A stretch of 64,000 nucleotides of DNA from Necropsobacter massiliensis (GTDB lineage: Bacteria; Pseudomonadota; Gammaproteobacteria; Enterobacterales; Pasteurellaceae), in assembly GCF_000827595.2 (NCBI RefSeq), contig NZ_LN776184.1, positions 1 to 64,000 of the forward strand. Reading direction: 5' to 3'. The translations under genes and the position numbers were made by a program. Of this stretch, positions 15,645 through 26,489 are shown one piece after another. Numbering within the stretch: position 1 is the stretch's first letter; every line of letters begins with the position of its first letter. The notes under the pieces were generated by a model. The model was not told the origin of the DNA and did not search any database. It saw nothing but the letters and a program-made list of their open reading frames with translations.

Positions 15645-16667
15645 ATGACAAACAAGACGTTGAAAACCTTTCTGGCTGCGCGCAATATTGAATTCAGCCT
15701 GCGCCGTTATGCGATCGATGCCATGAACTTTATGGCGCTGGGTTTATTCGGTTCCCTGATTATCGGGCTGATTCTGAAAAATCTGGGCGGCTGGTTGGCT
15801 CAACCATGGCTGGTTGAACTGGGTGCACAAGCTCAAGCAAGCATAGGAGCGGCTATCGGTGTGGGTGTGGCTTACGCCTTAAAAGCGCCGCCGCTGGCGC
15901 TACTCACCAGTACCACCACCGGCATGTTAGGTGCGGCATTAGGCGGACCTATCGGTTGTTTTATCGCGGCGGCAATCGGTGCCGAATGCGGTAAGTTGGT
16001 CAGCAAACTCACGCCGATCGATATTTTAGTCACCCCTGCCGCTACACTGATAACCGGCATGCTCGCGGCGACATTAATCGGTCCGCTGCTCGCCTCATTT
16101 ATGCGCGAAACCGGTGAGTTGATCATGTGGGCAGTGGAACTTCAGCCGATTCCGATGAGCATTATTGTTTCCATCCTCATGGGAATGATTCTAACCCTGC
16201 CGATATCCAGTGCCGCAATTGCGGTAACCCTGTCATTAAGCGGTCTGGCAGGCGGCGCTGCAACCATTGGCTGCTGTGCACAAATGATCGGTTTTGCGGT
16301 GATGAGCTTCCGTGAAAACCGTTGGGCAGGTTTACTTAGCCAAGGACTTGGCACCAGCATGCTGCAAATGCCGAATATCGTGAAAAATCCTAAAATCTGG
16401 TTGCCGCCGACATTAGCCGGCGCCATTATCGCACCTTTTGCGACAGTCTGGTTTCAGATGCAGAATATTCCTTCCGGCGCTGGCATGGGCACCAGTGGAC
16501 TGGTAGGGCAAATCGGTACAATCGATGCCATGGGTAACAGCTTGTCGGTCTGGTCGGCAATTATCTTGCTGCATTTTGTGTTGCCTGCCGTATTCACCTT
16601 ATTATTGGCCGCCTTTATGCGCCGCAAAGGCTGGATTAAGCCGGACGACCTCAGACTTGATGTATAG
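15645..16667 (+). CDS. PTS_EIIC_2-family membrane protein, possible NAD-precursor transporter
   Basis: Integral membrane protein of 340 residues with about eight to ten hydrophobic segments and many small-residue stretches (GAAIGVGVAYALKAPPLALL, LGGPIGCFIAAAIGAECGKL). It looks like the PTS_EIIC_2 family, which are permease-like domains without attached IIA or IIB phosphotransfer domains; none is encoded beside it. The family substrate is not established. Tight placement (5 bases) after the nicotinate phosphoribosyltransferase gene and immediately before nadE suggests it carries nicotinate or another pyridine. That substrate is inference from context. Confidence 0.7.
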   Translation: MTNKTLKTFLAARNIEFSLRRYAIDAMNFMALGLFGSLIIGLILKNLGGWLAQPWLVELGAQAQASIGAAIGVGVAYALKAPPLALLTSTTTGMLGAALGGPIGCFIAAAIGAECGKLVSKLTPIDILVTPAATLITGMLAATLIGPLLASFMRETGELIMWAVELQPIPMSIIVSILMGMILTLPISSAAIAVTLSLSGLAGGAATIGCCAQMIGFAVMSFRENRWAGLLSQGLGTSMLQMPNIVKNPKIWLPPTLAGAIIAPFATVWFQMQNIPSGAGMGTSGLVGQIGTIDAMGNSLSVWSAIILLHFVLPAVFTLLLAAFMRRKGWIKPDDLRLDV

Positions 16668-16697
16668 TATTTGCTACAAACACCAAAGGACACCTTG

Positions 16698-17444
16698 ATG
16701 AAAAATTATCTGAATTATTTATTGCAATGGCTGGAACAACAGCGTCTGGATTACGGCGCAAACGGTTATGTAGTCGGTATCAGCGGCGGCATTGATTCCG
16801 CTGTGGTCACTCATTTATTAATGCGCTGCGGTGCGCCGGTACAGGGCTTAATTCTGCCGTCCGAAACCACTTCCGTGCAGGATATTGAAGACGCCTATCT
16901 GGTCGCCGCAAGCGCACAATGCCCCGTGCTGGAAGTGCCGATTATCGACACCTACCGCACCTTTATGCAAACTATGCAATCGCTGTTCAACGCGCAGGCA
17001 GAACGTCAGAATGTCATCGCCGGCAATTTGCAAGCGCGTTTACGCATGATGTCATTATATGCTTATGCGCAAAGTCATCAGGCAATCGTGGTCGGCACCG
17101 ATAATGCGGCAGAATGGCTGACCGGCTATTTCACCAAATTCGGCGACGGCGGCGTGGATATCGCCCCGCTGCTGCGACTGCGTAAAGAGCAAGTATACGA
17201 ACTGGCGGCATTGTTACAGGTTCCACAACAATTATTGCAAAAATCACCAAGCGCGGGCTTATGGCAAGGACAAACCGACGAAGACGAAATGGGCGTCAGC
17301 TACCGCGATATTGACGCCTTTCTACGCGGCGAACCGGTATCCGCACAAGCCTTGACGCAAATCGAATTCTGGCATAACCGTTCACACCACAAACGCCGTT
17401 TGCCGCCAGTGCCAAAATCCGTCGAGGAAATTACAAGTGTATAA
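16698..17444 (+). CDS. nadE: NH3-dependent NAD synthetase family (NadE; possibly NMN synthetase)
   Basis: ATP-dependent amidating enzyme of 248 residues. It has the N-type ATP pyrophosphatase loop SGGIDS (residues 29-34), GTDNAAEWLTGYFTKFGDGGVDIAPL and the late SAGLWQGQTDEDEMGVSY segment. There is no N-terminal glutaminase domain, so it uses free ammonia. The start is ATG 16698 with an AAAGGA ribosome binding site. Canonical NadE amidates NaAD. A related branch amidates NaMN to NMN (described for Francisella and, as I recall, reported for Mannheimia succiniciproducens). With a NaMN-forming enzyme two genes upstream either is possible; the sequence alone did not let me decide. Confidence 0.88.
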   Translation: MKNYLNYLLQWLEQQRLDYGANGYVVGISGGIDSAVVTHLLMRCGAPVQGLILPSETTSVQDIEDAYLVAASAQCPVLEVPIIDTYRTFMQTMQSLFNAQAERQNVIAGNLQARLRMMSLYAYAQSHQAIVVGTDNAAEWLTGYFTKFGDGGVDIAPLLRLRKEQVYELAALLQVPQQLLQKSPSAGLWQGQTDEDEMGVSYRDIDAFLRGEPVSAQALTQIEFWHNRSHHKRRLPPVPKSVEEITSV

Positions 17445-17584
17445 AAAACATTGAAAAAACCGACCGCACTTTGCATCTCACCTCAACCTCTGAGGCGACT
17501 AAGCTGACTAAAATGTTGCCCCCGTTATCCGCAGGGCTTTTAATTTAATGAGTGTTGATTCTGCACGCAAAGTGCGGTGGTTTT
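17445..17584. other. Intergenic region with two inverted uptake words
   Basis: Between the convergent nadE and virK-like genes. AAAAAACCGACCGCACTTTGC at the left and GCAAAGTGCGGTGGTTTTTT at the right (ends 17584) are near-complementary with about 100 bases between. They could form a long-range stem and terminate both transcripts. The middle has a small CCTCA/TGAGG stem and no gene. Confidence 0.5.
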
Positions 17585-18496
17585 TTAACAGGTTTCTGTG
17601 GCAAAAAAAGCCTTAATCTGCTGTGCGGTGTGATCAAGCATGGCGTAGCGTTTGCGGTACATAGAACGCTTTTTGCTTGGAATCATCGTCGGACATTTGC
17701 GTTCAAGGTTGCGCGGTAACAGCCAATATCCGCGCGATTTGTCATAAACGCCGCCGTTTTCCCGCCAAAATTCGTCATAATTAAACAATAATTTAGTCGA
17801 ATCATTCCAGCGGTATTTAGCCTGATTTTTATGCGGAATACCGCATAATTCACAGTTTAAGGTTTCACTTAGCAACTGAAAGGCGTTAATCAGCATAAAC
17901 ATCGGGCGCATGCCATGTAAATTTTTGGTTGTTTCGCGGATCAAGCTCTGTGCCTGCGCACCATGCGGTCCTTGAATTGAGGTAATCAGCAATGTGTTAG
18001 GTGGCAAAAAAGCAAAAGAGGCATCGTACATGCTTTCTTTATGCGAATTGATAATATTCAACGAAAAAAAACCTTCAAACGGATCGATTTTGTTGATATT
18101 TAAATACAAATCCAATGCTTCTGTCAGCGTCGCCAGCCGCAAACTCTCTTCCTGAATCAGCGATTGCGCTTTAGCATAGCTAAATTTTTGTTCCGCCAAC
18201 ATAAAATTCGCTGTAATCGCCCCAAACCGCCGCCTGATGCCAAAACGTTTGTCGCAGTATTTCGCCAGCAGCGTATTGATGCGATAAGGTAGACGGGCAA
18301 ACAGAGTTTCCCATAATGGATGGAGGTGTAAAAAATACATTAATTCCCGACAATAACGGGCATAAATTAATGTATAAAAACGATAACGAAGATAGCTGCG
18401 GAGCTTTTTCTGCCAGCGTTTTTCGGCAGGATACATTTCCGCAAAAGTTGGAAAATGAGATAATTTATACATGTGATATACCATTAATACGAACAT
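17585..18496 (-). CDS. VirK/YbjX family protein (DUF535)
   Basis: Cytoplasmic protein of about 303 residues in the VirK/YbjX family. I recognise the family by the central block GFFSLNIINSHKESMYDASFAFLP, SIQGPHGAQAQSLIRETTKNLHGMRP and the C-terminal DEFWRENGG. VirK and YbjX have been linked to virulence and resistance to antimicrobial peptides in enterics, but no chemical activity is known. Several ATG codons compete as start (18496, 18484, 18472); none has a strong ribosome binding site and 18496 is a guess. It stands alone. Confidence 0.8.
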   Translation of the reverse strand: MFVLMVYHMYKLSHFPTFAEMYPAEKRWQKKLRSYLRYRFYTLIYARYCRELMYFLHLHPLWETLFARLPYRINTLLAKYCDKRFGIRRRFGAITANFMLAEQKFSYAKAQSLIQEESLRLATLTEALDLYLNINKIDPFEGFFSLNIINSHKESMYDASFAFLPPNTLLITSIQGPHGAQAQSLIRETTKNLHGMRPMFMLINAFQLLSETLNCELCGIPHKNQAKYRWNDSTKLLFNYDEFWRENGGVYDKSRGYWLLPRNLERKCPTMIPSKKRSMYRKRYAMLDHTAQQIKAFFATETC

Positions 18497-18798
18497 ATTA
18501 ACGGCGGCGGATTTTAGCAAAAAACAACCGCACTTTTAAGTCCGACACTTGCTAATCGTCGAAAAAAAAGTCAATCATCGGTAAAAATATTTCATTCTGT
18601 AAAATAGCAAGCCAGTCCAAATCTTAAAATTTAATATCAATTCACCACGTTAAATTAGAATTTAATTTCAAAAATTTACATTACATCGGTAAAAACGCAA
18701 CCAAATTCAATTCAAGGACTGATACTCTTTTGCACGTCGTACAAGAGGATATGCAATATCCGTTTAATAATCCATCCGTTAATTAAGGAGAATTGATT
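18497..18798 (+). promoter_or_regulatory. Leader and promoter region of the arcB-arcC-transporter operon
   Basis: AT-rich 302-base gap between divergent virK-like and arcB genes. It has one uptake word near 18528, AT-rich stretches resembling degenerate ARG-box halves (around 18650-18670), and a small perfect dyad GGATAT-GCA-ATATCC at 18747-18761 about 25 bases before the AAGGAG ribosome binding site. The dyad could be a regulator site or an mRNA stem. No gene is seen. Confidence 0.35.
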
Positions 18799-19803
18799 AT
18801 GGCTTTTAATCTTAAAAACCGGCATTTGCTCAGTCTGGTACATCATTCCGAACGCGAAATAAAATACCTGCTCGATTTATCAAGAGATTTGAAACGGGCA
18901 AAATACGCCGGTACTGAACAGCAGAATCTGAAAGGCAAGAATATCGCGCTCATTTTTGAGAAAACCTCAACCCGTACCCGCTGCGCCTTTGAAGTCGCGG
19001 CATACGATCAGGGCGCCCGGGTGACCTATATTGATCCCACTTCATCACAAATCGGACATAAAGAAAGTATGAAAGATACCGCGCGCGTGTTAGGACGGAT
19101 GTATGATGCCATTGAATACCGCGGTTTCAAACAAAGCGTGGTGGACGAGCTGGCGCAATACGCCGGGGTGCCGGTGTTTAATGGGCTGACCGATGAATTT
19201 CATCCGACGCAGATGCTGGCGGATGTGCTGACCATGATCGAACATTGCGATAAGCCGCTTAGCGAAATCAAATATGTGTATATCGGTGACGCCCGCAATA
19301 ATATGGGCAATTCTCTGCTGCTGATCGGTGCGAAACTCGGTATGGACGTGCGGGTGTGCGGACCGAAAGCATTATTACCGGATGACGAACTGGTGGACTT
19401 ATGCCGACAATTTGCCAACCAAAGCGGCGCACGCTTAACCGTTACCGACGATATTGACAAAGCGGTGAAAGATGTGGACTTCGTACATACCGACGTTTGG
19501 GTCTCCATGGGCGAGCCGTTGGACAGCTGGGGTGAACGTATTGATCTGCTGATGCCGTATCAGGTCACCCCCGAATTAATGAAACGGACAGGTAATCCAA
19601 AAGTAAAATTCATGCACTGTCTGCCAGCATTCCATAACAGCGAAACCAAAGTCGGTAAGCAAATCGCGGAAAAATATCCTCAACTTGCCAACGGTATTGA
19701 AGTAACTGAAGCGGTGTTCGAATCGCCGATGAATATCGCCTTTGAACAGGCGGAAAACCGCATGCACACCATTAAAGCAGTGATGGTCGCCAGCTTAATT
19801 TAA
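18799..19803 (+). CDS. arcB: Ornithine carbamoyltransferase, catabolic type
   Basis: In the deiminase pathway it splits citrulline with phosphate to ornithine and carbamoyl phosphate. 334 residues; carbamoyl-phosphate site STRTR (residues 57-61), then HPTQ, the ornithine-binding DVWVSMGE (SMG loop) and the HCLP motif near residue 272. The start is ATG 18799 with a strong AAGGAG site. The catabolic assignment rests on tight linkage to carbamate kinase. No arginine deiminase gene (arcA in the deiminase sense) lies next to it, which is unusual for a complete pathway. Confidence 0.93.
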   Translation: MAFNLKNRHLLSLVHHSEREIKYLLDLSRDLKRAKYAGTEQQNLKGKNIALIFEKTSTRTRCAFEVAAYDQGARVTYIDPTSSQIGHKESMKDTARVLGRMYDAIEYRGFKQSVVDELAQYAGVPVFNGLTDEFHPTQMLADVLTMIEHCDKPLSEIKYVYIGDARNNMGNSLLLIGAKLGMDVRVCGPKALLPDDELVDLCRQFANQSGARLTVTDDIDKAVKDVDFVHTDVWVSMGEPLDSWGERIDLLMPYQVTPELMKRTGNPKVKFMHCLPAFHNSETKVGKQIAEKYPQLANGIEVTEAVFESPMNIAFEQAENRMHTIKAVMVASLI

Positions 19804-19815
19804 TCGGAGGATACC

Positions 19816-20745
19816 ATGAGAATCGTTATCGCTTTAGGCGGAAATGCGTTGCTGCGCCGCGGTGAACCGTTATCCGCCGAAAACCAACGGCAGAATGTGC
19901 GCATCGCATGCGAACAAATCGCCAAAATTTATCCGAATAATGAATTGGTGATTACCCACGGCAACGGACCGCAAGTCGGTTTGCTGGCATTACAGGGCGC
20001 CGCGTATAAAGAAGTCTCCACCTATCCGCTGGATGTGCTGGGCGCGGAATCCGTCGGCATGATAGGCTATATGATCCAACAGGAGCTGGGTAATTTGCTG
20101 CCATTTGAAGCACCGTTCGCCACCCTGCTTTCACAAGTGGAAGTGGACCCGAACGATCCGGCGTTCAAAAAGCCGACCAAGCCCATCGGTCCGGTTTATA
20201 CCAAACAAGAAGCAGAAAATTTGGCGCAGGAAAAAGGCTGGACAATCGCCCAAGACGGCGATAAATATCGCCGCGTCGTGCCAAGCCCGCTGCCGAAACG
20301 GATCTTTGAAATCCGTCCGGTGAAATGGCTGTTGGAAAAAGGCAGTATTGTGATTTGTGCCGGTGGTGGTGGCATTCCGACTTATTACGATAAACAAGGC
20401 AATCTGCAAGGGGTTGAGGCGGTCATTGATAAAGATCTCTGCTCTGCGCTACTGGCTGAAAATCTGGATGCCGATTTATTTATCATCGCCACCGATGTCT
20501 CCGCAGTATTTGTGGATTGGGGTAAACCGAGCCAAAAAGCCATCGCCAAAGCTAATCCCGATGCCATCGGGAAAATGGCTTTTGCCTCCGGCTCCATGGG
20601 ACCGAAAGTGCAGGCAACACTGAATTTCGTGCGGCATTCCGGGCATGACGCCGTTATCGGCTCGCTTTCCGATATTGTCGATATCGTAAAAGGTAAAGCG
20701 GGAACAAGAATCACCGCACAGACAGAGGATATCGAGTATTATTAA
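19816..20745 (+). CDS. arcC: Carbamate kinase
   Basis: Transfers phosphate from carbamoyl phosphate to ADP, giving ATP, ammonia and CO2; this is the energy-yielding step. 309 residues with amino-acid kinase motifs: [14 protein letters not shown] at the start, [42 protein letters not shown] and [12 protein letters not shown]. It starts 12 bases after arcB with a CGGAGG ribosome binding site, so it is co-transcribed. Confidence 0.96.
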   Translation: MRIVIALGGNALLRRGEPLSAENQRQNVRIACEQIAKIYPNNELVITHGNGPQVGLLALQGAAYKEVSTYPLDVLGAESVGMIGYMIQQELGNLLPFEAPFATLLSQVEVDPNDPAFKKPTKPIGPVYTKQEAENLAQEKGWTIAQDGDKYRRVVPSPLPKRIFEIRPVKWLLEKGSIVICAGGGGIPTYYDKQGNLQGVEAVIDKDLCSALLAENLDADLFIIATDVSAVFVDWGKPSQKAIAKANPDAIGKMAFASGSMGPKVQATLNFVRHSGHDAVIGSLSDIVDIVKGKAGTRITAQTEDIEYY

Positions 20746-20818
20746 TCCGCTCGTCAAAGATGCGTCTGCATAGGCGCATCTCTGATTTTAACCTAAGCCG
20801 TATCACGAGGAGTTCATC

Positions 20819-22336
20819 ATGGGCACAAAGAAAACATTTAAATTTCCTACGGCGTTTTCAATTTTATTCATTATTCTGATTATTGCCGTCGGACTGACTT
20901 GGATTATCCCGGCGGGTTCTTATTCCAAGCTCACCTACAACCCGTCCACGAATAATTTTGTGGTTAAAACTTATCAACAACCCGATCAAATTCTTCCGGC
21001 GACAACCGAATCGCTGGAGAAGCTAAATATCAAAATCGCATTAAACAATTTTACCGAAGGCACTATCAGAAAACCGATTGCGATTCCCGGTTCTTACCAA
21101 CGGGTCGAACAAAATCCAAAAGGCATTAAAGATATCACCATTAGCATGGTGGAAGGCACGATTGAAGCCGCCGATGTCATGGTGTTTATCTTCGTGCTGG
21201 GCGGGATGATCGGTGTAATCAACAAAACCGGCGCATTTAACGCCGGACTGAGTGCGCTGGCTAAGCGGACAAAAGGCAATGAATTTCTGATTGTGTTCAG
21301 CGTTTGCGTACTCATGGCGATCGGCGGCACAACCTGCGGGATCGAAGAAGAAGCTGTGGCGTTTTATCCGATTTTGGTACCGGTATTTCTGGCGCTGGGC
21401 TATGACGCTATCGTCTGTGTCGGTGCCATTTTTCTTGCCTCATCCATGGGTACCGCCTTTTCTACCGTCAACCCGTTTTCCGTGGTGATCGCCTCCAATG
21501 CTGCCGGTATTCAGTTTACCGAAGGTATCGCGTTCCGCTTTATCGGGTTAATCTTAGGTTCCGCCTGCGTGATTAGTTATATGTACTGGTATTGTAAAAA
21601 AATCAAAGCGGATGCCAGTTTTTCTTATACCTATGATGATAGAGAAGAATTCTATCACCGCTATATGCACAACTATGATCCGAGTACGGAACTGCAATTC
21701 AGCACCAGACGAAAAATCATTCTCAGCATTTTCTGTATCGCCTTTCCAATCATGATCTGGGGCGTGATGGCGGGCGGCTGGTGGTTTCCGCAAATGGCGG
21801 CGTCATTCCTGACTCTGACAATTATTATCATGTTTATTTCCGGACTCTCGGAACAGGATATTATTGATTCCTTTACCCGCGGCGCCTCGGAACTGGTTGG
21901 CGTATCGCTGATTATCGGGCTGGCGCGCGGGGTTAATCTGGTGTTAGACGAAGGCATGATTTCAGATACCATTTTGGCTTATATGTCCGATATTGTCGCC
22001 GGTATGCCGACGACGATCTTTATTCTCACCCAACTGGTGATCTTTATCATACTGGGATTGTTTGTACCGTCGTCTTCCGGACTTGCTGTGCTGTCGATGC
22101 CGATTATGGCACCGTTAGCGGATGCAGTGGGCATTCCGCGCTATATCGTAGTCTCCGCCTATAACTGGGGACAATATGCCATGCTCTTTCTGGCGCCGAC
22201 CGGTCTGGTGCTTGTCACACTGCAAATGCTACATATTCCGTTTGACCGCTGGGTCAAATTCGTATTGCCGATGATCGGCGCATTATTGGTGATCGGTTCC
22301 GCGTTGCTTGTCATTCAAGTGCAGATGTACGCTTAA
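20819..22336 (+). CDS. YfcC-family membrane transporter (probable amino-acid/ornithine exchanger)
   Basis: Inner-membrane carrier of 505 residues with about 11-12 transmembrane helices. It has the family's large periplasmic loop after helix 1 (about 30-115), and the motifs GGMIGVINKTGAFNAGL, AIGGTTCGIEEEAVAFYPILVPV and FVPSSSGLAVLSMPIMAPLAD. YfcC proteins in deiminase-type operons are thought to exchange basic amino acids or citrulline with ornithine. Here it follows arcB and arcC by 73 bases. The exact substrate is inference. It is not the APC-type ArcD. Confidence 0.82.
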   Translation: MGTKKTFKFPTAFSILFIILIIAVGLTWIIPAGSYSKLTYNPSTNNFVVKTYQQPDQILPATTESLEKLNIKIALNNFTEGTIRKPIAIPGSYQRVEQNPKGIKDITISMVEGTIEAADVMVFIFVLGGMIGVINKTGAFNAGLSALAKRTKGNEFLIVFSVCVLMAIGGTTCGIEEEAVAFYPILVPVFLALGYDAIVCVGAIFLASSMGTAFSTVNPFSVVIASNAAGIQFTEGIAFRFIGLILGSACVISYMYWYCKKIKADASFSYTYDDREEFYHRYMHNYDPSTELQFSTRRKIILSIFCIAFPIMIWGVMAGGWWFPQMAASFLTLTIIIMFISGLSEQDIIDSFTRGASELVGVSLIIGLARGVNLVLDEGMISDTILAYMSDIVAGMPTTIFILTQLVIFIILGLFVPSSSGLAVLSMPIMAPLADAVGIPRYIVVSAYNWGQYAMLFLAPTGLVLVTLQMLHIPFDRWVKFVLPMIGALLVIGSALLVIQVQMYA

Positions 22337-22350
22337 CCCCTGCAATATGA

Positions 22351-22389
22351 ACAGGTTACTTTGCCTATCCAATAATCAAAGTAACCTGT
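22351..22389 (+). terminator. 13-bp perfect hairpin after the transporter gene
   Basis: ACAGGTTACTTTG and CAAAGTAACCTGT with a 13-base loop, 14 bases after the stop. There is no clean T run, so termination may be partial. It could also protect the 3' end of the operon mRNA. Confidence 0.55.
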
Positions 22390-22508
22390 CCGACCGTGAA
22401 TTTTATATAATCAATCTCTTTTACAATAAAAATATGAATTCAGCATAACCGTTTCAGAAATGGATGTTCCCTGTCCCTGACAAAAAAGACAGATTTAAGG
22501 AGGAAAAT

Positions 22509-22976
22509 ATGTCCAATCAAATATTGGATAACATTAATACCCGAATCTTACGCGCCTTACAGCAAAACGGTCGTTTACAAAATAACGAACTGGCACAGGA
22601 GGTCGGCTTATCGAATTCCGCCTGTCTCAGACGCGTTAACCTGTTGGAACAAAACGGGTTCATCAACAAATATACGGCGATTCTCGATCCGAAAAAACTG
22701 AACTGCGGTCTGACCGTTTATGCCTTAGGATCATTTTTTGAAGAAGATGTAAAACAGCGAGAAAGGTTTATGTTTGAAATGAAACTGATTCCGCAAATCA
22801 CCGAATGTCATTTAATGGCGGGCGATTATGATTTTATCCTGAAATTGCAAGTTTCCGATTTGGATGAATTTTACGCCTGTAAAAAGAAATATCTCACCAA
22901 AGAACTCGGTATAAAAAATCTAAAAACCGAGATTATTCTCAAAACCGTCAAAAATACCACCGAATTGCCGCTCTAA
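22509..22976 (+). CDS. Lrp/AsnC-family transcriptional regulator
   Basis: DNA-binding regulator of 155 residues with an N-terminal winged helix-turn-helix (about 5-60: NTRILRALQQNGRLQNNELAQEVGLSNSACLRRV) and a C-terminal RAM ligand-binding domain (YALGSFFEE ... ECHLMAGDYDFILKLQVSDLDEF). The start is ATG 22509 with an AGGAGG ribosome binding site; the longer frame lacks one. Members of this family sense amino acids and usually control neighbouring transport or metabolism genes. Its position directly after arcB-arcC-transporter makes that operon its probable target. Confidence 0.9.
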   Translation: MSNQILDNINTRILRALQQNGRLQNNELAQEVGLSNSACLRRVNLLEQNGFINKYTAILDPKKLNCGLTVYALGSFFEEDVKQRERFMFEMKLIPQITECHLMAGDYDFILKLQVSDLDEFYACKKKYLTKELGIKNLKTEIILKTVKNTTELPL

Positions 22977-23023
22977 CCCGATTTTACCGAAACCAACATA
23001 ACACCGAATGTTAGGCCAAAAAC

Positions 23024-23068
23024 GACCGCACTTTTTTCACCGGATTTCGCACCGGCAAAAGTGCGGTC
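23024..23068. terminator. Bidirectional terminator made of two inverted uptake words
   Basis: GACCGCACTTTT and AAAAGTGCGGTC form the outer stem and CACCGG/ACCGGC adds inner pairing. It separates the convergent Lrp-type regulator and argG. Confidence 0.75.
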
Positions 23069-23090
23069 ATATTTTTCAGTGTTTTCTCAC

Positions 23091-24464
<1,374 letters not shown>

Positions 24465-24523
24465 CTAAAAATCGGCTTATTATCATTGAAAACAACGCCA
24501 AAGTCCACCGCACTTTAACGGCG

Positions 24524-25351
24524 TTATTCCAACGGCAGCATCTGATAAGGGTCGGGATATTGATAAACAAACCCTAGCTCGCGACAAATTTTATCCGCCA
24601 GAATAATTCGCTGCGGATCCTGCGCACTGCAAATAAAATGCGGCGGCACCAATCCCAATTGACGCGCCATGGCGCCGTAATATTCCGCTTTATTCGGATG
24701 CAGCGGTGCGGATAAATGATACAAACGCTGATAGCTCGGGGTTTCCAGCAACAACTGAATAGCGCGCGCGCAATCGTCCACATGCACCAGATTAACCGGC
24801 GTATTACCGCCACTTAATGCGGATTTGCCCGCCAGAAAACGCACCGGATGGCGATCTGAACCCACCAGTCCGCTGAAGCGAACGATATCGCAGTCAATAT
24901 CAGATAGGCGAAACAGCCACTCTTCAACGGTTTTCAGCGCCTTTCCTATTTCGCTGTCCGGCTGCGGCGGCACGGATTCATCAAAACGACCAGAAATCTC
25001 GGCGAACACCGAGCTGGAACTGATAAAAATAATATGCTGCACACCCTGCAACAGCGCCTCGTTCACCAGATTTTGTACGCCTTGCACATAATGATTCAGG
25101 TCAAAAAAATATTGGCTCGGCGGAATATTAATCACCAGCGAACGAGCGGCAAACAGCGCGCTCAAATCATCCGGGTCGGCATTAATGTCGGGATTGAGTT
25201 CAAGATGATAGGTTTCCAAACGCAACAGGCGCATTTGCTCGACACCGTCGTGAGTACGTTTAGTGCCTTTGACTTCCCAACCCAGATTTTTCAAATGGCG
25301 GGCAAGGGGCAGCCCCAGCCAACCTAACCCGACGATTGCAACCGACCTCAT
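24524..25351 (-). CDS. NAD(P)-binding SDR-type epimerase-like protein (YeeZ-like)
   Basis: Extended short-chain dehydrogenase-like protein of 275 residues. The N-terminal nucleotide site is VGLGWLGLPLARHL (GxGxxG, residues 7-12). FISSSSVFAEISG supplies a Ser near the catalytic place, but I see no canonical Tyr-x3-Lys pair in the usual spot. It matches YeeZ of E. coli in length and layout, whose substrate is unknown. Not in an operon with argG (about 100 bases and an uptake word between). Confidence 0.75.
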   Translation of the reverse strand: MRSVAIVGLGWLGLPLARHLKNLGWEVKGTKRTHDGVEQMRLLRLETYHLELNPDINADPDDLSALFAARSLVINIPPSQYFFDLNHYVQGVQNLVNEALLQGVQHIIFISSSSVFAEISGRFDESVPPQPDSEIGKALKTVEEWLFRLSDIDCDIVRFSGLVGSDRHPVRFLAGKSALSGGNTPVNLVHVDDCARAIQLLLETPSYQRLYHLSAPLHPNKAEYYGAMARQLGLVPPHFICSAQDPQRIILADKICRELGFVYQYPDPYQMLPLE

Positions 25352-25425
25352 AACACCTCAATGAAAATAGCCAAAAGTGCGGTCGATTCTAGCGCAAAAT
25401 ACACCGCACTTGGGGAAAAATTTCG

Positions 25426-26286
25426 CTATTTGGTTAATAAATCCAAGGCTTCTTGATATTTATCAACCGTTTTGGCAATAACCTCAGCAGGCACTTTCGG
25501 TGCCGGCGGTTGCTTGTTCCAGCCGCTTTGCTCCAGCCAATCGCGCACGAACTGTTTATCGAATGACGGCGGATTGGTACCTTCGCGATAGGTTTCCACC
25601 GCCCAGAAACGGCTGGAATCCGGCGTCAATACTTCATCCATCAGCGTCAGCACGCCGTTTTCGTCCAGTCCGAATTCAAATTTGGTATCGCAAATAATAA
25701 TGCCTTTGCTCAGCGCATAGTCTGCCGCCGCCGTATAAAGCGCAATGGCCTTTTGCTTAACCTGTGCCGCCAGCTCTGCGCCAATCAACTTTTCGCACTG
25801 CGCATAGCTGATATTAATATCGTGATTGCCCACTTCTTCCTTGCTGGACGGGGTAAAAATCGGCTGTGGCAGCTTGCTTGCCTCCACCAATCCCGCTGGC
25901 AATGTCAAACCGCAAATAGTGCCGGTTTGTTTATAATCCTTTAATCCGCTGCCGGTTAAATAACCGCGCACGATAGACTCGATTTTAATCGGCTTCAAGC
26001 GTTTTACCACCACGGCGCGATTTTTTACCGAATCCGCTTCCGCCTTCAGCAACACGTCATAAACGGTTTCGCCGGTGAAGTGATTCGGCATAATCGGCGC
26101 CAATTTGTTAAACCAGAAATTAGAAATTTGAGTCAGAATTTCACCTTTACGCGGAATCGGATCATCTAAAATCACATCAAACGCGGATAAGCGATCGGTC
26201 GCTACCATCAGCATCCGTTTGTCGTCAATTTCATACAGATCGCGTACTTTACCAGAATAAATTTTTTTAAGGCTGAGTTGTGTCAT
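25426..26286 (-). CDS. purC: Phosphoribosylaminoimidazole-succinocarboxamide synthase
   Basis: Condenses CAIR with aspartate using ATP to form SAICAR in purine synthesis. 286 residues, the longer form of the family (E. coli PurC is about 237). Motifs are KKIYSGKVRDLYEIDD, ATDRLSAFDV, RGYLTGSG, ISYAQCEKLIG, IICDTKFEFGLDENG and EVLTPDSSRFW. A PurR-like box lies 64 bases upstream of its start. It is divergent from prfC. Confidence 0.96.
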   Translation of the reverse strand: MTQLSLKKIYSGKVRDLYEIDDKRMLMVATDRLSAFDVILDDPIPRKGEILTQISNFWFNKLAPIMPNHFTGETVYDVLLKAEADSVKNRAVVVKRLKPIKIESIVRGYLTGSGLKDYKQTGTICGLTLPAGLVEASKLPQPIFTPSSKEEVGNHDINISYAQCEKLIGAELAAQVKQKAIALYTAAADYALSKGIIICDTKFEFGLDENGVLTLMDEVLTPDSSRFWAVETYREGTNPPSFDKQFVRDWLEQSGWNKQPPAPKVPAEVIAKTVDKYQEALDLLTK

Positions 26287-26349
26287 TTGCTATACCTTTT
26301 TGGTTATACGAAAAATCGGCGCATATTGTACCGCACTTTTTTCATTTTT

Positions 26350-26365
26350 GCGCAAACGATTACGC
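26350..26365. promoter_or_regulatory. PurR-like operator upstream of purC
   Basis: GCGCAAACGATTACGC matches the purine repressor palindrome (consensus about ACGCAAACGTTTGCGT) in the left half and most of the right. It is followed at 26376-26401 by a perfect stem CTTTTCTTTG / CAAAGAAAAG of unknown role. Confidence 0.65.
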
Positions 26366-26489
26366 CCGATTGTCACTTTTCTTTGTCAACGCAAAGAAAA
26401 GGTAAGCGATATTGCGCCGAAGTCAATTTTCGGCGACAATACGCCCCAGTTTTTTTCATCAATTTTTACAGCACACAGAAATACATCAA

